The notes beneath the pieces were generated by a model that was given only the letters and a program-made list of their open reading frames with translations, was not told the DNA's origin and searched no databases. From the NCBI RefSeq assembly GCF_031755915.1, contig NC_083383.1, forward strand, positions 28,457,501 through 28,521,500: a stretch of DNA of 64,000 nucleotides, written 5' to 3'. Positions 36,758 through 48,640 of this stretch are shown one piece after another. This DNA is from Ziziphus jujuba (Eukaryota; Streptophyta; Magnoliopsida; Rosales; Rhamnaceae). Position 1 is the stretch's first letter. Every line of letters starts with the position of its first letter. Both the position numbers and the translations under genes were made by a program.

Positions 36758-39353
36758 TCAAACAAATATAATTCCATTTTCTTTAATGGTATCAAGAACA
36801 ATTCCAAGCTTGCCTTCAATACGCTCACCTTTTCTGGGTTCATAAGACATAGCATAAACGTCAGCTTCCTTTGATCTCTCAGCGATAAGCTTTCCAATAA
36901 CTCTGCATGCATTATGATCTGTAAGTGAAGGTAAATTGTTCCTAAGATCCTTTGCGTTTGTTGTAGCCACCGATATCACTTTGCTTGTTCCCCGGTGCAT
37001 CACCTTTGCATGAATAAATTTTTTTGAAAAGAAAACATTCAGCAAGAACGGCTTCATATACATTTCTGTCCTCTGTTTCCATGATTTTCTGTTAGGTTTT
37101 TTAGCCAATTCGCCTCGGGATCTCCTGGTCCATGCCGCTGCTCGAATAAAACAATCCTCCTACAAGAAGTGCATACATCAAACTTAGATTTTTCTTCTTG
37201 TCCTCCTGTAAAGAGTGAAGACAAATAGAAGACGAAGGCAGTATGAAATTGTCTTTATGAAACTAAATTAAAAGGTTCAATGGAATTTTGGAGTTGTTTT
37301 GAAGAACAATTTAAGAAAATTAAACAGTTTCTTAAGATAAGCACTAAACTATATAATGCATCAGGAAATTCTTCACCAGCTTATGGAGATTAACAGAAAT
37401 TGGAATGTGGTCAATTTTCTAGTCAAACCATGCTGCTTTCAATCCAACAAGAGATAAGAAAAAATGAAAATTTGTTTAGATCTGCTTAGTATAGTAGTAT
37501 CTTATAGAAGCGGCAGCAAAATTTAACCGGAAAGCGCCTAGTGCATGCATGCAAAGGGAGATGGCATACATATTAAGAAACCATTTGGCTACCAATATCC
37601 CACTTCTTCTATGGATGCAACCAAGAAGAAAACACAAGTGCCCGACAAATTGTTAAATGGACCTATTGCAAGAGAATATGTGAACAGAGCCAACATGACA
37701 CGGCAAAGCAAATTGCACTGATGCTTCTCTCTTACCACCATAGCCAACATGAAAAGGCAAAGCAAATTGCGAACACTGCAAACCAAATTGCTCTGATACC
37801 TCTTACCACCATTTCGTCGGAGCTTCGCTAGGTTCTAGTAAACAACAATTATAGATGTTCCGAACAGAACAACTGCTGGGATTAGAAAGAAAGATATGAC
37901 AAGCATATTGGATAACTAGAACCAAATATACGTGTCACTTAGGCACAAGCACGTAGAGTGCACAACCAGTTAAGTTCTAGAACATTAACCCTAGATACTA
38001 ACCAGAATACACACAGTTCAACTACCCCCTTTCTTTTTCAGGCTGTTGGCAGGACAGGAAGTCAGCCCAACCAGGTTAAGGTAATTTAGCTTACTTTCTC
38101 CATAAGTTCATTTTACAATTTGCATTTTTGACTAATTAGATTGATTTTTTATCTTGGTTAGCAATAGTTTAACATACATATAACAAGTTATTCTGATCCT
38201 ACAATTGGCATCCAACAAACTCTAAAATCCCACTGGTCTCATCGAAAAGAGAATATATGGATTTTCGCTTTACATTCATCAAGCTGAAAATTACCAGGGT
38301 CACAAAAATAGCGTAATGCAGTAACAGATACTTCAATTACTACGGTAGACCAAGACAATTCCTTCTTCAAGTGCATATCAAAGAGGATGGAAAACATATA
38401 TATTAATGTGAATAAAGACCAGTCTAGGCTACCAATTAAAAGAAATATAATGGTTCATTTAGGACTACAAAGGCTTATATTCTGGAAAATTTACATTTAC
38501 AGTTGACTTACTACTAAAGAGAACTTGGAAGTAGGAACTAGTATCTCATCTTTCAAAAGTCTTCTAGCGATTACAAAAACTATTTGCAAAAATTAGGGAT
38601 CCGCCGGGACGAATTACATTTGTAATCCTAGGTTGACGTTCTCAATCATGAAAATATTGGGATAATTTCATTATTACGTTTTACAAACCAACAACAAGCG
38701 TAACTTCCATTTCATCCCTGAAAAAGAATTTAACCTAAACATATTATTTCTGGCATTTTGTTATGCTAAAAAGCCCTGACATTGCTACCAAAACAAAAAA
38801 ATTATTAAGCCTTTCTTCAGAACCACCAATTAAGAGCTACAAAAAATGGGGATTTTACGGTTCTATTACAGACCTAAATACGAAAACTGTTTTCAAAGCA
38901 CATAAACAAAAACAAATGCAATTCCTTGGCTTTCCAAGGAAAATAGATGAAAAAGAGAATTAGAATAAACTAAAATCAAGTGCATTTTGTTTCCTATCAT
39001 TGTTCAAGACCAATAAAAGAGAACCCACCATCCAATAGCTCAAGTTGATACAGAACAGTAAAACTAGTAATTGTAATTGAAATTTCTTTCCTTTTTTTTT
39101 TTTTTTTTTTCCTGGGAATTTTCTAGGGAAGAAAGAAAGTGAAGGTTTTGATGATGAACTTGAGGATGGAGAACCAACGTACCTTGTTGAGTGGACAAAA
39201 GGGCGGGACTTTGATGGTGGATATGTTAATGGTAGGAAACGAAGAAACCCATGAGAGTGAACTTGAAGAAGAACGAGCCGGAAGCAACTCGAAAGAGAGA
39301 TGGGTCCGAGTTAACGGAGCTGGAGAACAAGAAGATGAGAGTATGCACGCCAT
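36758..39353 (-). CDS. Ribosomal protein uL18-like (L18p/L5e family), organellar
   Basis: The 3' exon (37159-36758) is secure: AAWTRRSRGELAKKPNRKSW, MYMKPFLLNVFFSKKFIHAK, then VATTNAKDLRNNLPSLTD, NACRVIGKLIAERSKEADV and GKLGIVLDTIKENGIIFV. This is the plant L18p/L5e family, which binds 5S rRNA in bacterial-type ribosomes. The 5' exon (39353-39183) is less sure. It starts MACILSSSCSPAPLTRTHLS, is Ser-rich and targeting-like, ends at a good donor (AAG|GTACG), and its phase (0) fits the 3' exon. Joining them gives 190 aa with a ~2-kb intron, and a small extra exon cannot be excluded. The product is probably a mitochondrial or plastid ribosomal protein or assembly factor (inference from the leader). 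Confidence 0.75.
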
Positions 39354-40428
39354 ATCTTGAGCTTCTCAGCTTTGCCAAACGGCAAGAACAGACGGAAAAT
39401 ACCTTGGAAAAATATATCTCCAAAAATATTTTTTTTCTTTTTTTCCCTTTTTTTTTTTTTTTTTTTTTTTGGCTGACAAAGTATTTTTATGTTTTTCATT
39501 AATCAAAGTAAAATTTAATTATGAAGTGAAAAGAAAGTGCATTTCCTTGTACTCTTTAACGTTCTTCTTTTTTTTTTTTTTTTTCCTTTATTATTATTAT
39601 TATTATTTTTTTTCCACAAAGTACTCAGTTTCTTTGATGGACAAATAATTAACATGCATTGGATAATTCATTCACAAATCGCCTCCTCTATCAATAATCG
39701 CCAACATGCTTGCCATACATTATTTTCCAGTAAAAATTATTTTCAGTAAAATCTTCAAATGATTTTCTTTAGATTTAAAATTCTTTTGTCCCTGTAGGAA
39801 CATTCCAATCCTCCTCTACCTCCAGTATTAATAAAATAAATTATTTTATTTTTTAAATTATATCAACTTGATCTCTATTAATTTTATGCTTTTTTCTTTC
39901 AGACTATTGTAAATTTAAATTGAGAATTCTTAAAATAAATTAATCGCTCGTGTAACTTAAGTTTTATCATACGTAAAAATATTATAAGATTATTCCAGTG
40001 CAGATCATACAATAAAACTTGGAGAATTTTTTTTAAATTTATCACTTTTGATTAAGCTTGAATTTTAACCTAGATTGTGGCCATTCGACGGCACTTGACA
40101 TACCATAAATATTAAAATCAAAACATTGTTACGGATCAAGGAAAACAAAAACAAAAAAAGAGTGTATATTATGAACTAGGAAAATACATAAAACAGAAAA
40201 TCATGATTTCCAAGAATGTTACCTTTTTTTGCTTTGAATATTTCCAAAATATTTTAATAATTAAATCCATGTTTTCTCTAATCCACTGGGAACCAAAATT
40301 TACAACATTACATTGAAGAACAAAAGCGAGCACGACAGGAAGATTGCTATACATTATACAAACTACTTTGACTATCAAAAGCTAGTTTACTAGTGATAAG
40401 ATTAGTATATAGCTATACAGGCCATTAC

Positions 40429-43400
40429 TCACGCATCGCCCTGAATCTCTTGTGCCAACCAAGAAAGGTACTCGGCACCCTCTTTGGATTGATCCGGTGG
40501 TGTGACCCTCTTCCTTACCAGCATTTCTACAGTAGGGTACTTCCTCTTCCGTCCACCTCTCGGCCTTGAACGGAACTGCTCATCCGTCTCTTCAAAATCT
40601 CCCTGAATAAGAAAATACCATTCTCGATGCATGAATTCATTTTCTAAGATTTTATATGAAATGATGTCTTCTGATCCTAGAATAGGACTTACATGGATGT
40701 AAACATGAGCTCCAGTCTTCTCATGCTTCTCTCTCACGTGCTTGTATGAAAATCTCATGCTGCAACCCGAGAAGCCACAGGCAAAGGGTTTTCTCTTAAG
40801 ATGCACAGCCTTCACATGTTGTTGAAGATTTGATTTCTGCATAACAACATGGAAAAAGGAAAAGGAAAATTTAATAGCCAAAATCATGCACACTATGAAA
40901 ACAGATATAAGCTAATTCTTTACCAGAATGAAAACCAATTTTGCCTTGGTGACGATGAACATATAACCCATGCCACAGTTTAGGAAGCAGCAACTTACAT
41001 TTGAAAATGTATGATCACAACCCTTGTAGTTGCATTTAACTCTCTCCGTTGAATCTTTTGTATCATGCGTACGGAGGTGCCTTTTAATGTTCTTTCTCAG
41101 TTGCTTGGTTCCACATATCTCACAGGTAATATGCTGATGGTAAGATTGTAGATGGGCCTTAAGGCATTGCTCGTTAGTAAATGGTTTCATACAGCCTGGC
41201 TCTGAGCAGAATGCCTCAACTGAATCCAACTTTACTGCAGCAGTAAGGTCGTAAGACATTCATAAGAATTCACGAATCGGAACATGTTGCAAAACATAGT
41301 AGAAACATTACCCTTTGCTAAATTTCATGAAAAAATGTAAAACCAGTCAAAGAACTTCCTGTTAACGTTAATAACAACAACAATAATAATAATAAAGTAA
41401 AATCATAATAGTAAAACAGGGAAAAATGAATGGAACTATGAAAAAAGCAACCTACCATGGGAATCCTCATGCTTTTGTAGCCTTGATGCAAATCTGAACA
41501 CCTTTCCACAACCAATTTCCTGGCACACATACTGCTTCTCACTGGTCGGGGGCCGATCCTCGTCATGGAGTTGTCTGACATGCCTCTTCATGTTTCCTTG
41601 GATAGCGAACTCACAGTTGCAGTTCTCAATTGGACACTTAAAAAGTTTTCCTTGGTGCTGAAGAAGATGGCGAGTCAAGTGGTCCTTTCTTCTATAACTG
41701 GAATGACAATCTTCTACTGAACATCTATATGGCCTCTGTAATAAAAACAAGCACCTATAGCTGTAAAAAATCTACACATTCACAGCAACTCAAGTGGCAA
41801 CTAACATACTCACGAACAACCATCAAACCTCAAACTGATTGTGGCGTGATTGAGGCTCACTTGATGGAGCTTCTCAGGAGGTCGCCCAACCCGATACTGG
41901 TCCTATCAAGTCAAAATCCTCTTGCATTTTGGAGTGCTTATTTGTGGGATCCAATGCTTCACGCTGTTTAATTCCACATTTTATTTTTTCCTCAACTATA
42001 TAAATCCTGCAAAAGTTTATCACCTTCAAATTGATGAAATCTTAATTAACTGTAAGGAAATACAACGATATCAATGTCTTCAGCAGCTTAATAACAAATT
42101 GCCAACATCTGCTACATCACAAAAATACCAACTAGAAGGTTCCACTCGACTGATTGGCAACTTATGGGTTACTTGACTTTTCACAGGTAAAATTTTATAC
42201 ATTTGAAAACATATTGATCAAAGGCAAAAACAGCTTTCAAATCAGTAGTGGCCTTCTGATTTGGGTCAGAGATAACAACATACAGAAAGCAACCCAATTA
42301 GAGACAAAAGCATAATTATTATTATGTTCTCTCATGAGGCAATATACAAACCCAGAATTTAACTGCTATCCACCACTTATGACCAGCCATGGACCAGATC
42401 CTTGTTCTTAGCCAAACAGTAACTTACAAAGAATTTCAAAAAAAAAAAAAAAAAAAAAAATGTTCTTACTAGAATGCAAACCATGAAGTTCTTAATCAGC
42501 CACAAAATGATAGCGGATTAAACAAAATAGAAAGACAGGAACATGAGTAAGGGTTTATAATCCAATCAAGAACAAAACTTGAAACCCATACAAGGAGATT
42601 GCATAGAACATGAATGGTTACCATGTTGAGATGGCATAATCTGTTTAACATGTCAATTTGTGGGCTAAAAAAGCAACCCCAAAAAGTTAACCTAAAATAG
42701 AGATCCCATACATGGTCATGCCAGTAATGAGAAATGCATGTCCATCTTAAGTAAACATATCTCAAAGTTAGTAACTCAGCAAGATGATAAAACAGGTGAA
42801 ACTGATAAAGAAAATCCATCCAACCTAAAAGGTGTAAAACTTTAAAGAAAACAGTAGATACCTCAAGAGAATGACTTTGCATATGTTGTTTCAAATATGC
42901 AGGTTTCTTGAAGCTAACACCACATTCTGGGCACGTATTGGATGCTTTTAACCCCCCTGTGTCCCCATCTCCATCAGTCCTTGCCTTGTCTACTTCTTCC
43001 TGCACACAAAAACGAAAACAAAAACAAAAACACACATCATATATCTCAAATCCTCCAATTGTGAAACATTTCAGTCACTCCCAAATAAGAATTGATAATT
43101 CCCATCGTAGGATGCTTTTAAACACTAACACTTTTTCTGCTCTAATGTGTTCAGTCACTCCCAAATAAGAATTGAAAATTCCCATCTTAGGATGCTAAAA
43201 ATACTAACACTTTTTGTGCTCTAACGTGTTCATGGTGCTATTCATCTGTCACCCCATAATTGAAACATATTGGTTTGCTACACATACAGTGCAAATTGAC
43301 GACGACCCAGTATATTTCCTCGAATAAAAACACCATATATATACATATATATACATTAAAAAAAAGCTCCTACCTTCCTCTTAAAGTTCTTTTTCCGTTT

Positions 43401-43694
43401 TAAGTAGGAATTATTAAAACTTCTACCACTGACTCACAATGGAAGGAGTCAAAGACTGGTATCTCTATATATGGGTCAAACAAGAGTAACAGAGCAGCCC
43501 CTCACAGGAATACTGAAAAAGAAGCCTAGAAGCATACAACAACAAAGTAAAATGAGAAAGGGACTAACCTTGTGATGAGTGAGCATGTGAGCAGCAATCA
43601 GCGACTTCTTAGACCTACAAATACCACAGTAGTCACAGAAATAGCGCCTTATGTCCCTAAAGATCGGCTTCTTTATGTCATCCACTTCCTCCAT
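40429..43694 (-). CDS. TFIIIA: Transcription factor IIIA (nine C2H2 fingers)
   Basis: Six exons (43694-43569, 42999-42862, 41735-41456, 41234-40999, 40836-40693, 40602-40429), all GT-AG and in phase, give 365 aa. Nine C2H2 fingers are readable in order: [104 protein letters not shown] and [12 protein letters not shown], with HxxxH or H-x4/5-H pairs. The C-terminus has a basic GGRKRKYPT cluster and ends [16 protein letters not shown] binds the internal control region of 5S rRNA genes to recruit TFIIIB/C and Pol III, and also binds 5S rRNA itself. Intron 2 contains a 5S-rRNA-like cassette exon (separate entry). The predicted protein is somewhat shorter than the Arabidopsis one as I remember it. 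Confidence 0.93.
41861..41963 (-). promoter_or_regulatory. 5S rRNA mimic cassette exon (P5SM) in TFIIIA
   Basis: On the minus strand, within the intron between TFIIIA exons 2 and 3, a 103-nt cassette lies between an acceptor (TTAAACAG|CGTG) and a donor (ATCAA|GTGAGC). Inside it, GGATCCCA, then ACTCC, then GGGTTGGGCGACCTCCTGAG and AAG copy the order and near-sequence of plant 5S rRNA (GGATCCCAT, ACTCC, GGATGGGTGACCTCCTGGGAAG). Exonised 5S mimics at this position are known in land plants. When the exon is included, a premature stop results; ribosomal protein L5 bound to the mimic promotes skipping. Here 103 is not a multiple of 3, so inclusion would shift the frame as expected. Confidence 0.88.
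43071..43230. repeat. 80-bp tandem duplication in TFIIIA intron 1
   Basis: Two 80-bp units starting TCAGTCACTCCCAAATAAG (43071 and 43151) differ at only a few positions. They lie in the intron between exons 1 and 2, upstream of the exon 2 acceptor by transcript order. Confidence 0.9.
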
Positions 43695-44813
43695 CTCCCT
43701 CTCACCACAGAGAGGGCTTCACAGATCGACGATCAAACACCAAATAACTTCTCTATAACATGCAGAACGCAACTTCTTTTTTTTTTTTTTTTTTTTCAGT
43801 GACAATTTTACCACCTTATCCTCTTTGCTTCTGCCACAGAAATCCCAGATTAGAATACTTGGGTTCATTGGCTATAAACAAAATTATTGTCTAGCATGAA
43901 ACTATAGACTACACATCCACATGCTAGCGGCAACAGAAAGTATATATATGCTTACAACGTATTTAATTATGCAGAAAACCCCCAAAAAAAAAAAAAAGTT
44001 GAGTCATAAATAATCGAAGTGACCCAAAACCAGAAATAAAAAGAAACGAAAAATTATAGTCGGCCACATGAAAAATATATTCAGTTCTACATACTTAAAA
44101 AACCAGAAAAAAAAAGTAATTGATATGAATTACAAAAGTGTTTCTTGAAATGCCAGAAAAACAAATAATAATAAGAGAATCATTTACAGTAGATATTGAT
44201 TTATATGAAAAAAAAAACTTGTCAATTCTGGAAGATTTTCCAAATAACAAAACTAAGACTTTCAAAGATTTCGATGACAGAGAAAATCAGAAATTAAATT
44301 AACGAATTTTAAATAAAAATTACGGCAAACAAATATACCTGATTTCCGGGAAAACAAGAAAAAAAGAAAAAATTGGTGTCTTTAACTGAATTCCAACCGA
44401 ACAATTGGAGGACGATACAATTTTCCGGCACCGATTGGTTTCTAACTTGGGGCTGAAGGAGGGTAGCCAGCAGTCTGAAGCCGCAAGAAGATGTAAATTA
44501 GGGTTTTTATAGAAGGCACGCTGTCCTGCGCCAATTTGACATTCATTTTCCGATATTACCCTTATCTTCGATAAAGAGCTGTGTATGACAGAAAGGGCAA
44601 AATCGACCAAAAAAAACTTCATTTTAATTTTAATGAAATATTTCCACTTTCATAACCCATAAAAAGTATATTTCTTTAATGCATATTTTTTCTGGTTTAA
44701 AATTATGTTCAGACAAATGAATAAATAGCACTTACTTGTCTTTAATCCAACTACTATGTTATGAAGATGGAAAATAACAAAATAGATATCCTTTATATCC
44801 TTTATATCCTTTA
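43695..44813. other. TFIIIA upstream region
   Basis: The likely TFIIIA 5' UTR (possibly with an intron) and promoter, up to the Helitron A start. A T-run lies at 43777-43797. Frames here are short and unconvincing. Confidence 0.5.
44498..44511 (-). promoter_or_regulatory. TATA box and telo-box, probable TFIIIA promoter
   Basis: On the minus strand TATAAAAA is followed immediately by the telo-box AAACCCTAA (sharing AAA). Telo-boxes close to the start are typical of plant genes for translation and ribosome production. About 800 bp separates it from the TFIIIA ATG, so a 5' UTR intron is implied. Confidence 0.55.
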
Positions 44814-46754
44814 TCCTTAGTCTATAATATAAATAAGAAGAGCTGGAGGATTTGGTCATATTTTACTATTTATAATGGTTAAAAAACGACCATTTTTTTT
44901 AGTGTTTTATTATTAATTTTTTTTTTTTGTGCTTTTAGTTTGCATATCCATAAATACACTTTAGTGATCATTTTATTTCTTTATATTTAGATATTTCTTT
45001 TAGAAATTTGAAGGAATTTGAGGGTTATTGACGTCTTTTCAAGTATTTACTAACTTTTGTACGGAAAGTTATCTTTCCTTGCCTATGGATTCTTCTTTCC
45101 TTCTTCCATTGAAGTTCAGAGTCACCCCCAAAAGAAAAGGGAAAAAAAAAAAAGAAAAAAAAGAAAAAGAACTCTGGAATCTGCTTCAAGTTCATCTAGG
45201 TTATCTGGTGAGTATATATTTTATTTTATTTTTTCTTTCTTTCTTTATTTATTCTTCCTTCCTCCTCAAAATTTGAAGTAAAGGGTGGATGGTTTTTAAG
45301 TAATTTTTAACATTATTTTTTATGATTATTGGAGAAGCATGCAATCTTGCTTTGGATTTCTTTTCTTGTTTTTTCCCCATATTTTTGTATTTTGTTTTGT
45401 ACGGTTTTGTATTTTTGTTTCCAATCTATTATATATTTTTTTATTTGATCTGCCTATGCTCTTTCTAAGATCTTTGATTTTTTTTTTCTTTTTTGGTCTT
45501 TCTGTGTGGTCTAACCTTGTTGCTAAGCTTAAAGCTTGCTTTTTGTTTATTTTTCTAAATTTTATAGAGATGGGTTGGACAAAGAAATGGGAAAAAATGG
45601 AGTTTTTGAAAGAGTAATAAGATAGAAGAAAGATGAAGAGAGAGAGAGAGAGAAAGAGTTTGGAGAGAAAAAACAACACCACCCACTCACACATAAAAAA
45701 GGGCATCAGGTTCTCTTTCTATACAAAAAAGTAGGTTTGTACCGATTCACCTCCCATCTGTGAATATGCATTATTAAGAGACTTTATGCTGTTGGACACA
45801 GAGAAAGAGAGAGAGAGAGACCAAAAAAGAAATAGAAAAGCAAAGAAAGAGTGAGAGAAAGTAGGAGAGAGAGAGTAATGTAATGTGATCTGTCATGGAG
45901 GCTATGTTTTTCGAAATGTCAGTTTCAGTCCCTCCCTCCATCCCTCCCTCTCTCTTTAATTTCCAAACTCGCACAGAAGGCCCATGTTTGCCATACTAGA
46001 AGACAAAAAAATGATTAAAAATTAAAATATAGGTAGGAGAAATAAAAATAAAATTGTCCAATTTATATTATTCAAAGTAGTTTCAATTTCATTTTAATCT
46101 TCTTAGTTGATAAAGATAAAGAAGGTCAAGCCTTTTAGCTTCATATTAATATTTTTCTTACAAAGCCAAATGTGATTCAGTAAAGATGAAGAAAATCAAA
46201 AGCAGAGGATTTATGAGTAGTTTTGATATCATGTAAATGAATCGTAGGATCACACTGCTGACTGCTTTGAATATCACTGACAATTTTTAGAATTCTATTA
46301 TTTTTTTTTAGTTTTTGGATTGTTATGTTTTTTGTAGAAGATAGTGATGAAGAAACATATACTATGAATAGTAAAATATGATCAAATTCTGTGACTATTC
46401 TTATTTATATTATAATAACAAAAGAAGATTATATGCTAAGGATGTAGAAGCTACATATAATATGAATATGTTATTATTTGAATTTTTCAAGCTCAAAAAG
46501 TGTAGATTTTGGCTCTTTCGTAGAAATAAAAGTCCTTAGAAATTTGATTTGTTGTCTTCTTTTATCTTTAATTTTTGTTGGATATTAAAAATTTATTTTT
46601 TTTTAAAAAATAGCAAATGTAGTTTTTATTTTTATTTTTGTAATTATATACTTGCTAATGTCTCTGTAAATTTTTATTTTTTTTAGGTGTTAACTGCTGC
46701 TCCATCTTACATTTGATCTCACTTTTGTTTGTTAACAAGTTTGGCAAGTTCAAG

Positions 46755-46756
<2 letters not shown>

Positions 46757-46809
<53 letters not shown>
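46757..46809. repeat. (TA)n microsatellite in Helitron A
   Basis: About 26 uninterrupted TA repeats directly follow the 66-bp core copy, at the position where D has its short TATTTATATTTATATATA segment. Confidence 0.9.
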
Positions 46810-46814
<5 letters not shown>

Positions 46815-48176
46815 TCTTTTCTAGATATCTTTTTTAAAGTTTTTAAAATTTTTTACATAATTTTGGTTTTATGAAATTGTTGTGTTAGTATATTATTATT
46901 GGTAGATAGAGATAATATTGACAATTTCTCTACATAAGTTATCATGAATAACAGTATAACCATTATTAAAAGGAAAAAAAAAATATTGTAAAAATTTATG
47001 AAGGTGTCATTAAAGGTTTTTTTTCTTTTTTTTTCTTTTTTTGTATTACATACTTGATTACTAGATTTATGTAGTTGAATATTTAAAAAAATTATTATTA
47101 TTATTTTTTTTTTAAATATGTTGTGATCTTATCTTTTTATCCATCTTTTGTTTCTCTTATATATTTTTTTACTTTGCATTTTCTATCGTGAAAATAGAAT
47201 TTGGTGTGTTTAAAATTTTGGATATGGATTTATAGATATTTATTAGTTGTGAATGCAATCTTGAAATCATAATGTAGATAACAAACCAAGGTTAAAATAG
47301 AAAAAAATGTACTTTAAAGTGGTATTAGCTATATGGATAGATAACCTTAAAAAAAGTTGTTGCTCGTTATCTTTTGTTGTAATCCATTAGGTTAATGCCT
47401 CAATCTTCACCTCTGCTCTCTCCACCCAATGCTACTTCAATGATCTAAGTTTGACTGCCAAGCCAACCTTCTAATAAGGCCTCATGGGCAATAAATTCCC
47501 TTTCAAGCTAAAAAATTAACATTTAAGCTTGGTAAAAGAAAGTTAGAAATTAAGCTTGGTAAAGGAATGACGAAAGCATACCTCTTTCTTTACCCAGTGC
47601 GTTCCTTTTAAAGCTCTCATTTTCCATTTCTTGGTTTGATTCCTAACATTACCTTTGGATTTTGTCCAATGGTCAATTTCTTAACTGGTTTTTATCCCTA
47701 GATGGGACTTATCATTGCCATGGTAAAATCCTTTTTTTTGGTTTTCCTTTGGTCTTTCTTTTCGTGCACACCATGCCATATTGGTTAACTTTGTATTTTA
47801 GTTTTACAAGGTGGTTCACGGTTACTTAGATTCATGTGCATGATTTTTCTTTCAATAAGATTATACTCACAGCCTTGTTCTTCAGCATTTTAAGCCTAAC
47901 AAGCATGGCTAGGTTTTCCTAGTGACCTATGTTGGGTTGGTAATATTATAACAAAGCCATCTTATACTTTAGGATTGTATTAGCACAGTAAGTCCTATAA
48001 TCTAATAGAAACAATTTGGTGTGAAGCTTAATATTTTCTTATCACATTCAATTTTATATAATGTAAAATCCCTTATTCAATTATAGTACAAAAAAATGTT
48101 GTACGCTAAGTGCATTTCATATTATTTAGTTTATAATTAATTATCACCTCTAATTGGTAATTCTTCTTTTATTTAG

Positions 48177-48640
48177 GTGCCGAGTCATTGTTGATTTGAT
48201 AGATGATTCTTCATCTTTGAATGTTACATTGTTCGGAAATCAAGCTGAAAAATTTCTTGGTTGCACTGCATATGAGTTAATGGATAACTCTGATGGGGTA
48301 ATATAACTCTTTACATATCTATTTGAGGAATTGAGTTGTCAGTTTTAACTTCTTCTTTGAAAAAACATATATAAATCATGCATATGCTTATGTGAGTACT
48401 AATTGTGAATCTTTTTTTTAGGATACTGTTAAAGATATTGAAAAAAATTGCTACATTATTCAGTAGTCATAAGCTTCTAATTCAAGTTAAAGCATCTAAA
48501 CATGAATATCATGATATTATAAGATGAAAATACACAATTCTTTCTATTTATGATACTATTTCAAAAGAAATAAACACATTGACATAAACAAATGTCTCAA
48601 GCGATGCTGAAGTTAGTCAGGTTTTAGAAATTGTTGAAGA
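48177..48640 (+). pseudogene. RPA70-like (OB-fold) fragment in Helitron A
   Basis: The exon 48177-48297 (TTTAG|G ... GG|GTAATA) reads CRVIVDLIDDSSSLNVTLFG, then NQAEKFLGCTAYELMDN. This is the RPA large-subunit OB-fold pattern (V.V..D.....TLFG..AE.L.G..A.EL). A following segment from 48422 gives, with a frameshift, ATLFSSHKLLIQVKAS and then YTILSIYD, the continuation of the same fold. Plant Helitrons often encode RPA-like single-strand-binding proteins, so this is probably an element gene rather than a host gene. It is interrupted by stops and incomplete. Confidence 0.7.

Noticed and set aside
38040..38095. Plus-strand GRTGSQPNQVKV string resembling the start of ribosomal protein eS28
   Set aside because: Only about a dozen residues, followed by a stop, with no flanking exon continuing the family. 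It lies within the uL18 intron, so chance or a tiny retro-scrap.
39139..39360. Plus-strand frame of 73 codons antisense to the uL18 leader exon
   Set aside because: It overlaps a minus-strand exon that has a Met, a targeting-like composition and a GT donor in the phase of the conserved body. The plus frame has no family resemblance.
41866..41893. A separate 5S rRNA gene
   Set aside because: The 5S-like block is diverged and incomplete, and lacks an intact internal control region. Its place inside TFIIIA intron 2 with exon borders fits the regulatory mimic instead.
45028..45706. Frames in the Helitron A leader (and the similar ones at 53679-54208)
   Set aside because: Low-complexity Phe/Lys/Ser runs from T- and A-rich leader sequence; not conserved in frame between A and D.
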